DNA of 64,000 nt, taken from NCBI GenBank assembly GCA_051294375.1, contig CM119267.1, forward strand, positions 24,254,137-24,318,136, read 5' to 3'. The notes beneath the pieces are model-generated. The model ran no database searches and was not told where the DNA came from. It worked only from the letters and a program-made list of their open reading frames with translations. Both the position numbers and the translations under genes were made by a program. Shown here one piece after another: positions 10,985 through 21,904 of the stretch. Numbering within the stretch: the first letter of the stretch is position 1; each line of letters opens with the position of its first letter. This DNA comes from Paraspadella gotoi (lineage: Eukaryota; Chaetognatha).

Positions 10985-11700
10985 CAAGATAGCAAATAAG
11001 AGAACCATTTGTAACAACTAAGAATAGCAAATCCTAAGCCATATGAAGAGTACTAAATAGCAATATACACCATATAAGAAACAACTAAATAGTAGAAATC
11101 TAACGAAGAGACATAATGAAGTAAACATCGCAAATAGCAATAACCTAAGAGAACTATGAAGAAACATACTAGAATAGCAATAAACCTAAGAGACACCATG
11201 ATGATAACTAAGACATAGCAATAAAACCTATAGAGCACATATATGAGAACATACTAAGAATAGCAATAAAAACCTAAGAGAGACCATATGAAAGAAACAT
11301 ACTAAGATAGCAATAAACCTAAGAGAACCAATCGAAGAAAATCATACTAGAATAGCAATAAAACCTAAGAGAACCATATGAAGAAACATACTAAGAATAG
11401 CAATAAAACTCAAGAGAATCCATATGAAGAAACATACTAAGAATAGCAATAAAACCTAAGAGAACCATATGGAAGAAACATACTAAGAATAGCAATAAAA
11501 CCTAAGAGAACCATATGAAAACATACTAAGAATAGCAATAAACCTAAGAGAAACCATATGAAGAAACATACTAAGAATAGCAATAAAACCTAAGAGAACC
11601 ATATGAAGAAACATACTAAGAATAAGCAATAAAACTAAGAGAACCATATGAAGAAACATACTAGAATAGCAAAAAACCTAAGAGAACCATATGAAGAAGA
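10985..11700 (-). repeat. 45-bp satellite, array 2
   Basis: About 15-16 units on the minus strand of the 45-bp repeat described at 5900. Indel-rich at the left end, cleaner towards 11400-11700. Confidence 0.92.
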
Positions 11701-11813
11701 GCCATGTGATGAACGTGTCTCGTTGAACGAGCGTCGTGAAACTGGAAGGAGAGAAGGGGGAAGTGTTTTTGCCTTCTGGCTGGAACGACGCCGCAAGAAT
11801 ATTATGATTTTCC

Positions 11814-11815
<2 letters not shown>

Positions 11816-11876
<61 letters not shown>
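11816..11876. repeat. (GA)n microsatellite
   Basis: Pure GA tract between the satellite leader (11700-11815) and L1. Confidence 0.97.
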
Positions 11877-12109
11877 GCGTCTAAAATTATTAAGCAAGCC
11901 CCGTTTTCCTCCATTAAGGAGGGACCGGCGTCTCATAAACAAACTCCCTCCCCTCCTCTTCCTCCATCACCTTATTTTTTCTCCTTTCCTTAATTCCTTT
12001 CCTTAATTCTCGTTCTCCTTTTCTGCTCTTTCACAAACTCTCATTTCACTACCTTTCCCTTTTTCTCTCTATCTCCTCCTCCTCCTCCTCCTACTCCCCC
12101 TCCCTCCCC

Positions 12110-12400
12110 CCTTCCCCGCCTCCAGGTACCATCGGGAATTCCGCCGCGTCTGAATTCTCGCCTCTACTTTTTCTCCTCCATTTTTTTCGCGGAGGCGGAG
12201 CGATACAGACGGCGGAAGGATCGGCCGGGGGTTGGGAGTGAAGCGGTCCGGAGGCGGAGATTGGTGGAACGAGACTGCGGAGAAAAGAATATATAACGCG
12301 GGAGACGAAATAAAAAGACTAGAAGAATATATACCAGAGGATTATATTACTCGAGACAAGAAAAAAGAAAAAGTGAAAAAACTAATAATATTAATAAAAA
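12110..12400. repeat. GC-rich conserved block of L1, copy 2
   Basis: Nearly identical to 26140-26400 and the inverse of 5010-5480. The 65-codon frame at 12232-12429 does not survive in the other copies. Confidence 0.75.
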
Positions 12401-13024
12401 AAGAGTGTAAAAGTCTTTGTAATCAGTAATTGAGAAGCCATTTAAAGGAGCAATTGAGAAAAAACGGAAAGGAGTAATAAAAGGAGTCGATCGTGAGTTT
12501 AAAGGAGCTTTTAAAAAAAAAGAGAAAGGAAAAAAAAACTTAGTGGAGCAAGCTTAAAGGATTGACTTAAACTTAAAGAAGCCCAACTGTGAATTCGAAA
12601 GACAAGTTTCGGGGAAGAAAAACCTAAAAAAATTCAAAAGAGACAAAACTCACCTTAAATTCGTTCTCCGGTAAGTATTAGAATATTTCTTTTTATAGAT
12701 TTTATTCACTTCAGTTCGATCCAAACAATATTAACCATTATTAAACAATATTAATAATATCCATAAGCGTCGATGTTTTGGGTTATTTTTCCTTTTTTCT
12801 GATATGAGATTTTTTTTATTAGATTAGTCTTATAAACACTAACAATAAACAACCTAATAAATCGAGTGAAAACAGTAAACAAATATTCACAACAGAAGAC
12901 GGAATCTTGAGAGTGAATCTTCACAAAGTGGCAAGACTTCCAATTCTCTCTCGATTGACGACTGGAACGAGATATAATATTTGGGCGCCGCGTTGCAAGG
13001 AAGTCGATGGGCGTGGCGTTTTGG

Positions 13025-13270
13025 AGCCGGAGTTGCCACGGTTGCCACGCTCAGAGGAACGATACTGTTAGGAAAGTGTTACAAAGTGAAAATGTATCTG
13101 ATCGCAAGTGCCACGGTTGCCACGCCGAAGGAAACAAGACTGGATGGAAGTGCCACGGTTGCCACGCTCAGAGGAACGATACTGTTAGAAAGTGTTACGA
13201 AGTGAAAATGTTGTCTGGTCGCAAGTGCCACGGTTGCCACGCCAAAGGAACAAGACTGGATTGGAAGTGC
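13025..13270 (+). repeat. 115-bp tandem repeat in L1, copy 2
   Basis: Two units plus a partial. GCCACGGTTGCCACGC recurs at about 13034, 13113, 13155 and 13228. The following 300 bp (GTGCCTTGATGCCCGGC and neighbours) looks like further diverged units. Confidence 0.85.
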
Positions 13271-13741
13271 CATCCCAAGAGAATTGAGTCTCGTTGAAAG
13301 TCACCTACAATTAGTAATGAGTCTGATCAAAAGTGGCACATTTTCCAGGCTGTGATGAACAAGACTGGATTGAAGTTCCACCCCAAGAAGAACGAGCCTC
13401 ATCGGAAGTGCCTTGATGCCCGGCTGCCAGGACTGAGATTGGTCGACAGTCCCACGTCTGCCACGCATAGAGGACGTGTCACGCCCATAAGAAAGCGTCA
13501 TATAGGAAGTTCATCGCGGCTCTTGTCGTCGACGAGGACACAACGAGTTTCCAGTGACGAGTCAAATTTTTTTCACAGAACTCGATGTCTGGGGACATTG
13601 AGTCACGAGGTAGATTTTTTTATGCGTTCTACTTCTCGGTACTAGTCGGGGATTATCTGGCACAGCAACCTTTATAAAATTAAAGAGCATTATTATAATG
13701 CGCAATAGTTTAGTTACAAGTGTTTATATTTTTTAATGGTA

Positions 13742-13991
13742 ATATTATTCTTATTATTATTATTGAGGAGAAGGCGCCAAGTAGGCTGAAGACTACTATC
13801 CGTAACTTCCGTGCCCGCTCAGCAGCAATGTGAACGGGTCCTGAGCTAGGAACCAGCTTTTCCAGGTTTTTCCACGCCCTAAGTCGGTTTTACGGCCGTC
13901 TCGCAGTTCCCGTAGAGTAAGGTACCGGGTTGGGATTGGACCCCGGTACCTAGTGGTCATGACGCTGATTCAATGAGCCACGACTACACTA
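13742..13991 (-). mobile_element. SINE-like element, copy 2
   Basis: Same element as 3495-3753, on the minus strand. The (AAT)n tail lies at the left (13742-13765) and the tRNA-like head at the right (about 13925-13991), with a GGGTCCAATCC-type B box. Confidence 0.4.
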
Positions 13992-14284
13992 TCATTTTTA
14001 TTAATACTATATGAAATATAATGTTAAATACAAAAAAGTTAAACAAAAAAAGCACCAGGTATTCTAGAATACTTACGGACCACACTCAGACGAATTCGTA
14101 TATGCCTTCCTCTCAGACGAATGTGCCAGGTAATGTGCCTCCCAACATTAATGCCAATATGCTTTCCCCTCCGACAAATGTGCCGAGTTAATGTGCCTCC
14201 CCACCGGAATTCCGGTACGAATGTGCGGGATTCGTTCGCTCAATCGGAAGGAAAGGAAATCTTCGTCCCATTTATTCGGCGTCC

Positions 14285-14510
14285 CAAAAAAAAGGGGAAA
14301 AAAAGAAAAAAAGGGGAAAAAAGGAAAAGGGAAAAAGATGAGAGAGAAAAGGAGAAAATATGGGAAAAAAGGAGAAAAGGAAAAGGAAAAAAAGAAAGAG
14401 AAAAAAGGAGAAAATAGGAAAAGAAGAAAAAAGAAAGAAAGTGGAAAAAGGAAAGGAAAAAGAAAAGAGAAAAAGAGGAGAAAAAAAGAAAAGGAAAAAA
14501 ATTGAATAAT
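14285..14510. repeat. Polypurine tract
   Basis: AAAAGG/AAAGAAA-rich sequence; counterpart of 2980-3190. Lys/Glu-rich frames here are artefacts of composition. Confidence 0.9.
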
Positions 14511-14640
14511 ATATATTAATATAATATCACTACTGAGTATAATAAAATAGTAAATAAAGAAACAACAAAAGTTCTAAAATAAAAGATCTAGAGGGTAGCA
14601 AAGATTTTGGAATTTAACAACGATTTTTTATTAGTAGTTT

Positions 14641-14685
14641 GGACATGTTTCGGCTTGCTTATTTCAAGCCTTCATCAGCATATGA
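14641..14685 (-). ncRNA. Hammerhead-like motif at PLE 3' end, copy 2
   Basis: On the minus strand: CTGATGA, one extra A, a 6-bp stem (GGCTTG/CAAGCC) with a 7-base loop, then GAAA, ACATGT and C. The conserved core elements of a hammerhead (CUGANGA, GAAA, and a cleavage-site-like GUC) are in order. The extra A before stem II and the weak stem I argue against assuming activity. The arrangement is identical in copy 3. Confidence 0.5.
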
Positions 14686-15313
14686 CATTCAATAATAAAT
14701 TTTTGTGCAAAAGAAGAGTGTGTGAGAAGAGAGAGAGAGAGAGAGAGAGAGGGTAAAAGTTTTTCCAACAAAGTGGTGAGACAGAATAGTTGGTCAGATG
14801 TGAGGACAGGTTGAAGGTGAGGACAGATTGAGTGAGTTGTGAAAAGAAGTGAAACTTGTTAAAGAGAGAGAGAGAGAAGAGAGTGAGGAGAAGAGAGAAC
14901 AAAACAACAGAGATAATAATAAAGATAAGCATTTTTGCAATGTACAACAAAAGATTAAAGGAGTTTGAAAACTAACATTGGAGAAAATTTTAACATTTAA
15001 CTAGTGAATAATTAAGTAATTAGCTAAGGGATAGTTAAGTGAAAATGAAAATATGAAAGAAAGTAGTTTTTAGTTTAGTTGATAATTAGGAGATTAAGAA
15101 AGTGAAATTCAAGGAAAGAAAGAGCTCCAAAGTGAGCTGGCCCCCTTGTTTTATGCAAATGAAGGACAAGGACGATGATGACGGGTCATTGGCGTGTCAG
15201 TGCTGAGAGGAGAGTATGACGCGAACTGAATGAAGTGCCGGATTGGGAAGCAGATCCTTGCGGAAAGATCCGCAGGGCTACTCTTATGTTCTCTTTGGCC
15301 TGATACGCGCTGC
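14686..15313 (-). mobile_element. Penelope-like element 3' end, copy 2 (truncated)
   Basis: Matches the 3' part of the PLE at 28725-29340, including the last coding segment (15200-15313) and the GA-bearing 3' region (14724-14750 and 14860-14880). It is cut at GCTGCCG, where it joins an unrelated L2 fragment. Confidence 0.75.
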
Positions 15314-15400
15314 CGATAACCATAACAAATAATTTTTCCAAACTCTAAAAATATGCATGAAAAAAGCACCAAAAACAATTCTTAAACTGCAATGACGACT
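15314..15400 (-). repeat. Displaced fragment of L2
   Basis: ATAACCATAACAAATAATTT and the following bases match 10365-10450 and 20610-20695. It lies between the truncated PLE and an N run, so it is either a rearrangement junction or a mis-joined contig end. Confidence 0.7.
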
Positions 15401-15425
15401 NNNNNNNNNNNNNNNNNNNNNNNNN
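15401..15425. other. Assembly gap (25 N)
   Basis: N run between an L2 fragment and a new copy of block C. Confidence 0.98.
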
Positions 15426-16844
15426 AAGACGCTAAATTATATGCATTTTAAAATTGACGCCAACGAATGTAATCCGTGACTTTACAGTGAAAATATAATG
15501 TTCACGTGAAACTTTTTGTTTCGAAAATTCATTTGTCGAGGAAAAGTCCTGGAAGCTTGCCGGGACGGATGCTGATGCGGGACTGGCGCCGCTGCGGAGG
15601 AGGATTGCTGGCTGTGCGGGACCGGCGCGGCTGCGGGGGGTGGGTTATGTGGGTAATCGCGGAAATTAACTTAATATTCGGCTCCCGCGAACTAAATTCG
15701 GAAATGAGCTGCATGATGAGTTTGGAATTAAGGATCGAGGCAACAATGTTGATTGTTTGTATACTATTATAGATAAGAGGTAATACATACATACTTTTAC
15801 CTAATTATAAAATCTTTATCGGTAATCTGTTAAACAAAAATATTAATAAAAAAACATTTTCATTGATGACTTTTAACGTTGTAAAATAGATTCAGAAAAT
15901 ATGCAAGTTCACGCAAAAATGTTAATGAGTTTAGGGCTGCCGCATCGTTCGAATCGAAGTTTCTGATGCAAGATTCCTTTATATATTTATTCTATTGCAA
16001 AAACTGCATAGTAAGGGCCCATATAAATTTATATCCAATATGGGTAGATTCGGTAAAGCTTAGCGTCTTGGAAGCCAACGGGAGGTAGAGCTGCGATCGA
16101 AATTCCCATTTTATCATGCCATAAATGGTATTTAAATAACTTGGTCAGACGTTTTTTCCCGGTTCCCAAAAACTGCTTGATCTTTTTGTAAAATTAGAAC
16201 AAATCATACATATCAGTTATGTTTTCGGGTAGCCTTATTGTCTTCTCTACTAGAAAAAAAAGAAAAAGTTTAATTCTTGCATCTTGAATGCTTGATTAAA
16301 GCAAATCAAATGAACTGGTTTTTTAGGTTGAAAACTGCATAGTCAAGCCTTCAATTTGTTTTTTGTTCTAAGACCAAATCGAAAGAAACTATATTGTTTT
16401 TACTATCTGTTTCAGGTTATAGCGCGGGGAGAAATTTAGAGAGTTTATATTAAATTTAGAGCAAATAGAAGCGATATCAAGTTTTTTGCATGCTAAAAGC
16501 TTTTTTAAGCCGCGTTCGGTCTGTATTGAAAATGGTTGGACGTAGGTTATCAATGCGAGGACATTCAATTTAAAAATAAGCATTGATCATGCGCGATCCG
16601 GGCCAGATAAATACCATATTTCAAACATGGCCTTTACCGTATTTTTACGTTTTAGAACGCAGTCCTGTATGAAATGTTTGAATTTCACGCCTGTGATATT
16701 GCACGTTCTAGGCGTCGTTTGTCCTTGTTAGGTCTCTTATTTCTTTATCTCTTGAAGAGAACATTAATTATTGTTATGTGAATAGTGACAAAACCGTCAA
16801 TAAAATCTTAAAAGCAATAGAGGATCGAGCCCTACTTTTAATGA

Positions 16845-17056
16845 TAACAAATATGATGCGATGATAACAAATATTGATGCGATGATAACCAAATATTGGA
16901 TGCGAAGATAACCGAAGGATTGATCGATGATAACCAAATGATGGATGCGATGATAGTCATTCATTGATGCGATGATAATCTTCATTGATGCGAGTGATAG
17001 TCCTTCATTGATCGGATGATAATCATTCATTGATGCGATGATAGTTCATTCATTGA
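16845..17056. repeat. 21-22 bp minisatellite (GATGCGATGATAA-type)
   Basis: About ten units built on GATGCGATGATAA/GATAG followed by NAATATT or CATTCATT. It lies immediately before the TATGCATA satellite inside the insertion. Confidence 0.9.
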
Positions 17057-17089
17057 CGTGACGTGACTTTGAAAAAAACGTATGGCATA

Positions 17090-18905
17090 TTTTTAAAAAA
17101 AGTATGCATACTTCAAAAAAGTATGCATACTTGGGAAAAGTAATGCATACTTTTTTCAAGTATGCATACTTTTTTCATGTAGCTTTACTTTTTAAAGTAT
17201 GCATCTTTTTTTAAACTTTTTTCAAGTATGCATACTTTTTTTCAAAGTATGCATACTCTTTAAAAAGTATGTATACTTTTTTAAAGTATGTATACTTTTT
17301 TTTCAAAGTATGTATACTTTTTCAAAAGTATTGCATACTTTTTTAAACTATGCATACTTTTTAAAATATGCATACTTTTTTGAAGTATGCATACTTTTTT
17401 AAAAATATGCATACTTTTTTTAAAATATGCATTACTTTTTTTAAAGTATGCATACTTTTTTTAAAATATGCATACTTTTTTCAAAGTTATGCATACTTTT
17501 TTCAAGTATGCATAACTTTCAAAGTAATTTTTTCAGTATGCATACTTTTTTCAAAGTATGCATACTTTTTTGAAGTATGCATACTTTTTAATATGCATTA
17601 CTTTTTTTCCAAAGTATGCCATACTTTTTTTCAAAAGTATTGCATACTTTTTTCAAAGTATGCATACTTTTTTCAAAGTATGCATACTTTTTAAAGTATG
17701 CATACTTTTTTAAAAATTGCATAGTATTGCATACTTTTTTCCCAAAGTATGCATACTTTTTTAAAGTATGCTACTTTTTTTAAAACTTTTTTCAAAGTAA
17801 TGCATACTTTTCAAAGTATGCATACTCTTTTGAAGTATGATACTTTTTCAAAGTATGCATTGTACTTTTTTTCAAAAGTATGCATACTTTTTTTAAAGTA
17901 TGCATACTTTTTTAAAAATATGCATAGTTATTGCATCTTTTTCAAAGTATGCATATTTTTGACGTTTTTTAAGTATGCATACTTTTTTAAACTTTTTTCA
18001 AAGTATGCATACTTTTTCAAAGTATGCATACTCTTTTGAAGTATGCACTACTTTTTTCAAAGTATGCATACTTTTTTTGAAAGTATGCATACTTTTTTTA
18101 ATTATGCATACCAATTTTTTGAAAGTATGCATACTTTTTTAAAAATATGCATACTTTTTCCAAAAGGTATGCATTACTTTTTTTAAAATATGCTACTTTT
18201 TTCAAAGTATGGCATTACTTTTTTCAAAGTATGCTACTTTTTTTTCAAAGTATTTTTTCAAAGTATGCATACTTTTTTTCAAAGTATGCATACTTTTTGA
18301 GTATGCATACTTTTTTAAAATATGCTACTTTTTTCCAAATTAATGCATTACTTTTTCAAAGTATGCATACTTTTTCAAAGTATGCCATTTACTTTTTAAA
18401 GTATGCATACTTTTTTAAAATATGGCATAGTATTGCATACTTTTTTCAAAGTATGCATACTTTTTTAAAGTATGCATACTTTTTTTTAAAACTTTTTCAA
18501 AGTATGCATACTTTTTTCAAAAGTATGCATACTCTTTATGAAGGTATGTGCATACTTTTTTCAAAGTATGGCATACTTTCAAATGTATGCATACTCTTTT
18601 GAAGTTGCATTACTTTTTTTCAAGTATGCATACTTTTTCAAAAGTATGCATACTTTTTTCAAAGTATGCATACTTTTTTCAAAGTATGCATACTTTTTTC
18701 AAAGTATGCATACTTTTTTGAAGTATGCATACTGGTTTTGAAGTATGCATACTTTTTTCAAAGTATTGCATACTTTTTTCAAAGTATGCATCTTTTTTTT
18801 CAAAGTATGCATACTTTTTGAAGTATGCATTACTTTTTTTTTAACTTTTTTCAGAAGTATGCATACTTTTTTCAAAGTATGCATATTTTTTGAAGTATGG
18901 CATAC
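17090..18905. repeat. ~20-bp palindromic satellite (TATGCATA core)
   Basis: Roughly 90 units of a repeat close to TATGCATACTTTTTTCAAAG. Its core AAGTATGCATACTT is its own reverse complement, so every unit can form a small cruciform and the array reads similarly on both strands. Units vary in T-run length and carry occasional G or T insertions. Translations (MHTFFKVCILF-type) are artefacts. Confidence 0.95.
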
Positions 18906-19018
18906 TTTTTTTCAACTTGCATACTTTTCAACTTGCATATTTTTTTCAACTTGCATCTCTTTTTCAACTTGCATATCTTTTTCAACTTGCATATCTTTTT
19001 TCAACTTTGCAACTTTTT
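18906..19018. repeat. Variant 17-18 bp satellite (CAACTTGCATA)
   Basis: Six to seven units of TTTTTCAACTTGCATAT, a clear derivative of the previous satellite that has lost the palindromic arm. Confidence 0.85.
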
Positions 19019-19793
19019 AATGATTACGCCTAAATTATCTTAGTCAAATCCCGACATTGTTGCTCAAACTTTGTTCATAATAAATAAGCCGGATTCAGAA
19101 TTTGGACAAATTTTTAAATATTAAACTATCGTCATCATCATTAGTTTAATTAATTTTATTCTTGCATCAATTTACTTTACCTTATCAATCATTATCTTTT
19201 ATTATAGTTTTATATGCTATCATATTAAAATCTGTTTATCATTTAAATTAAAAATGATTTAAAAATGAAAAATTAATCGTGAAGTGACGATAGTGGAATT
19301 CTTAATCTTGAATTAACGATATTAAATTGAGTAATTTAATAGTAGTTTTTGCTGGTAAGATTCTGTCAATTATACTTTCCAATCTTTTACTTTCTTTTGG
19401 CTTCTTGTTCTTTCCCTTTTTTATTCTGTTTTTATAAGTATGTATTTTTGTGATTAATTTTGTAAGAGAATTCCTTTTTTCCGGGCTTTGCTTATTCTAT
19501 TTTCTCTTATGAGGGCCCGGTTCGCGCATAATCGCTATTTATCGGTTTTAACTTAGTACTACGGTAGTCAAATCCTTATTGGGATTCAAAACGAGAGTTC
19601 GATTTTAAGCGAAAGGTTGATCGATTTGAAGCGCGCGATTTTGCGACTGTTTATATTGCCATAACTTCTTGAACGGATTATCCGATTTTTATGAAATTTT
19701 GCATATAGATAGTATTTTAATTCCCTATCGATCGGTACCAAATTTATTTAAAAGATTACTCAATAGTTTAGAAACGATCACATCCCCCAAATA
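19019..19793. other. Right flank of the insertion, no gene recognised
   Basis: AT-rich, with a more balanced end (19500-19700). Segments such as TTCTTGAACGGATTATCCGA resemble sequence commonly seen near DNA-transposon ends, but I cannot place it in a family. Confidence 0.4.
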
Positions 19794-19815
19794 GTGTATC
19801 GTAACGGAGAATTTA

Positions 19816-19822
19816 TTCCTCT

Positions 19823-19900
<78 letters not shown>
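19816..19900. repeat. (CT)n microsatellite
   Basis: CT tract at the C/L2 junction of copy 3, with small interruptions. Confidence 0.96.
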
Positions 19901-19905
<5 letters not shown>

Positions 19906-20179
19906 CGAGACTCCGATTCCTCAAAGTTGTTATCACGAGTCAAAGATAGAGAGGGAGACAGAGAGGAGAGAGGAAATACGGAAAAAACAAAAATAGGATG
20001 TGATAGAATTAATGATACTATAGAAATCTAAGAAAGATCGAAGAAAAAATTTAAAAGGAACTTCAAGGCTGTGAGCTTTGACAGTGTGAGAGAGATATCA
20101 ATTGAATTAAAGAAATTAAATATCGAACAAAAATTAAGAGAAAACAAAGAACATATTTTTAGAATAATTATAATGCTTG

Positions 20180-21180
20180 TATCGCAATGCCGTCTGTCTC
20201 AAAGGCGGCCGCCGCGATAAGGGGCGTTAATACAAACTTTAACGCTTCCTTTTGAATTCTAACTTCACGCAATCTCGGCACTAAAAGTTGCCAGTTCGGT
20301 AAAAATAGCGCCGAGGAACGAAGGCGCGGCGCTGAAGCTCGAAGGGCGGCGACAACAGTTCTGCGCTGACCTATAGGCGCTGGCAATCGAATCCAGTGGC
20401 AATGCGAGCCAAGTGGCAACGCCCTGTGCCCAGGTGTAATGCCTCGCCCAGGTGTTAGAAGTCTGGGCGGAAATAAATAATACTAAAACTAATGTCAAAG
20501 TACTCAACAAATATAATATCAAACTTTGACATTTTACCTTGTAATTGAAGCTAAAAATAAAAAAGTAAGCTGCTTCTTCTTTGAAACCGCATAAATTCAC
20601 CAACTTTTTAAGATAACCATAACAAATAATTTTTCCAAACTCTAAAAATATGAATGAAAAAGCACCAAAAACAATTCTTAAACTGCAATGATGTAAAATT
20701 GAATCAGGTTGAACCCACTCGGATTGCACTAACTTACCAAAAAACAAAAACGAATTCTGCAATTTCAGAGTCAAAGCAAAAATAATAAAAGATCGTCGCT
20801 AATTCTTATAAAACATTGAAACCAGTTGGGCATTAGTCTTATATTTTCTTAACAGCTAATAACTTTTTTTACTACCAAAAAAGCTTGAGAAAGATATTTA
20901 TTACCACAATCGATATAAGACAAGGGACAATGGAAATTTTGAACCATACACATCTAAAGATATACATTGATGGAATAACCTTAGATCTGAGAATTATGTC
21001 AAAAAATACAGTACTGTATAAAGGAAAGGGAAACAAAATTAAAACAAAGAAAAAAAAATAAAGCCAGAACGAAACATATGAAGGAGAACATAAGGGAAAA
21101 TAATAGAAAGAAGAACATAAAAAGCGAAGTGAAACTAAAAAGAACAATACTAAGAAGAACAATCAAACCTCGGAGAACCA
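20180..21180. repeat. Block L2, copy 3
   Basis: Same block as 9900-10870. Several frames of 60-170 codons occur, but indels break all of them between copies, so the block looks non-coding. Confidence 0.8.
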
Positions 21181-21234
21181 TACTAACCTACTAGCAGAAT
21201 CTGAAAAGTACAATAAAACCTAGGACAACCTTAT

Positions 21235-21608
21235 GAGAAAGAACCATACTAAGAATAGCAATATAACCTAAGAGAACCATTTGGTAAAACATACTAAGAA
21301 TAGCAATAAATCCTAAGAGAACCATATGAAGAAACATACTAAGAATAGCAATAAATCCTAAGACAACCATATGAAGAAACATACTAAGAATAGTAATAAA
21401 TCCTAAGAGAACCATATGAAGAAACATACTAAGAATAGCAATAAAACCTAAGAGAACCATATGAAGAAACATACTAAGAATAGCAATAAAACCTAAGAGA
21501 ACCATATGAAGAAACATACTAAGAATAGCAATAAAACCTAAGAGAACCATATGAAGAAACATACTAAGAATAGCAATAAAACCTAAGAGAACCATATGAA
21601 GAAGAGCC
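21235..21608 (-). repeat. 45-bp satellite, array 3
   Basis: About eight clean minus-strand units. Because 45 is a multiple of three, a frame stays open across the array (15-residue HMVLLGFIAILSMFL repeat). The same is true of the mirror array, so this is not evidence of a gene. Confidence 0.95.
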
Positions 21609-21715
21609 ATGTGATGAACGTGTCTCGTTGAACGAGCGTCGTGAAACTGGAAGAGAGAAGGGGGAAGTGTTTTGCCTTCTGGCTGGAACGCCGCAAGAAT
21701 ATTATGATTTCCATA

Positions 21716-21734
21716 GAGAGAGAGAGAGAGAGAG

Positions 21735-21799
<65 letters not shown>

Positions 21800-21800
21800 A
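21716..21800. repeat. GA tract switching to CT: fold-back centre
   Basis: (GA)n runs to GAGATCTC at 21734-21741 and becomes (CT)n. The exact axis is between 21737 and 21738. Sequence on both sides is then complementary: CCATAGAGAG before and CTCTATGG after, followed by the shared satellite leader. Confidence 0.95.
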
Positions 21801-21904
21801 TGGAAATCATAATATTCTTGCGGCCGTTCCAGCCAGAAGGCAAAACACTTCCCCCTTCTCTCTTCCAGTTTCACGACGCTCGTTCAACGAGACACCTTTC
21901 ACAT

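Larger units (their letters stand above)
9009..15313 (-). repeat. Composite repeat copy 2: right arm of large palindrome
   Basis: Mirror of 2150-8836. Order from left: block C, CT tract (9549-9636), L2, 45-bp satellite, GA tract (11816-11876), L1 with GC block, 115-bp tandem and SINE-like element, purine tract, hammerhead-like motif, PLE tail. It ends at GCTGCCG near 15313, the same place where the left arm stops matching the fuller PLE, then jumps into a short L2 fragment and a gap. Confidence 0.9.
15931..19793. mobile_element. Insertion with AGT flanking duplication; candidate non-autonomous DNA transposon
   Basis: The intact copy 2 reads AATGAGTGTATCGTAACGG. In copy 3 this is split into AATGAGT at 15930 and AGTGTATCG from 19794, giving a 3-bp AGT duplication around 3,863 bp of new DNA. 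The ends are weakly similar as inverted repeats: TTAGGG with ATCGTT at the left, TTTGGG with ATCGTT on the complement at the right. No transposase frame is visible. The interior holds a 21-22 bp minisatellite and a large TATGCATA satellite. A 3-bp duplication fits PIF/Harbinger- or CACTA-like elements, but the family is not established. Confidence 0.7.
15426..21737 (-). repeat. Composite repeat copy 3, interrupted by a 3.86-kb insertion
   Basis: 15426-15930 repeats block C (compare 9018-9530), and 19794-21737 continues with the CT tract, L2, 45-bp satellite and satellite leader (compare 9530-11830). Removing 15931-19793 restores the continuous order seen in copy 2. Confidence 0.9.

Noticed and set aside
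13007-13297. Cys/His-rich repeat peptide resembling zinc-binding units
   Set aside because: Arises from GCCACGGTTGCCACG repeats; the frame is not conserved among the three copies.
17090-18905. CRISPR-like regular repeats
   Set aside because: There are no unique spacers; units abut or differ only in homopolymer length, and the genome is eukaryotic.
17199-19020. Several frames rich in MHTFFKVCILF-type repeats
   Set aside because: Translation of the TATGCATA satellite. Frame changes follow T-run length.
21191-21874. 227-codon minus frame with a repeated hydrophobic 15-residue motif
   Set aside because: Direct translation of the 45-bp satellite plus a GA tract. Frames are broken in the other arrays.
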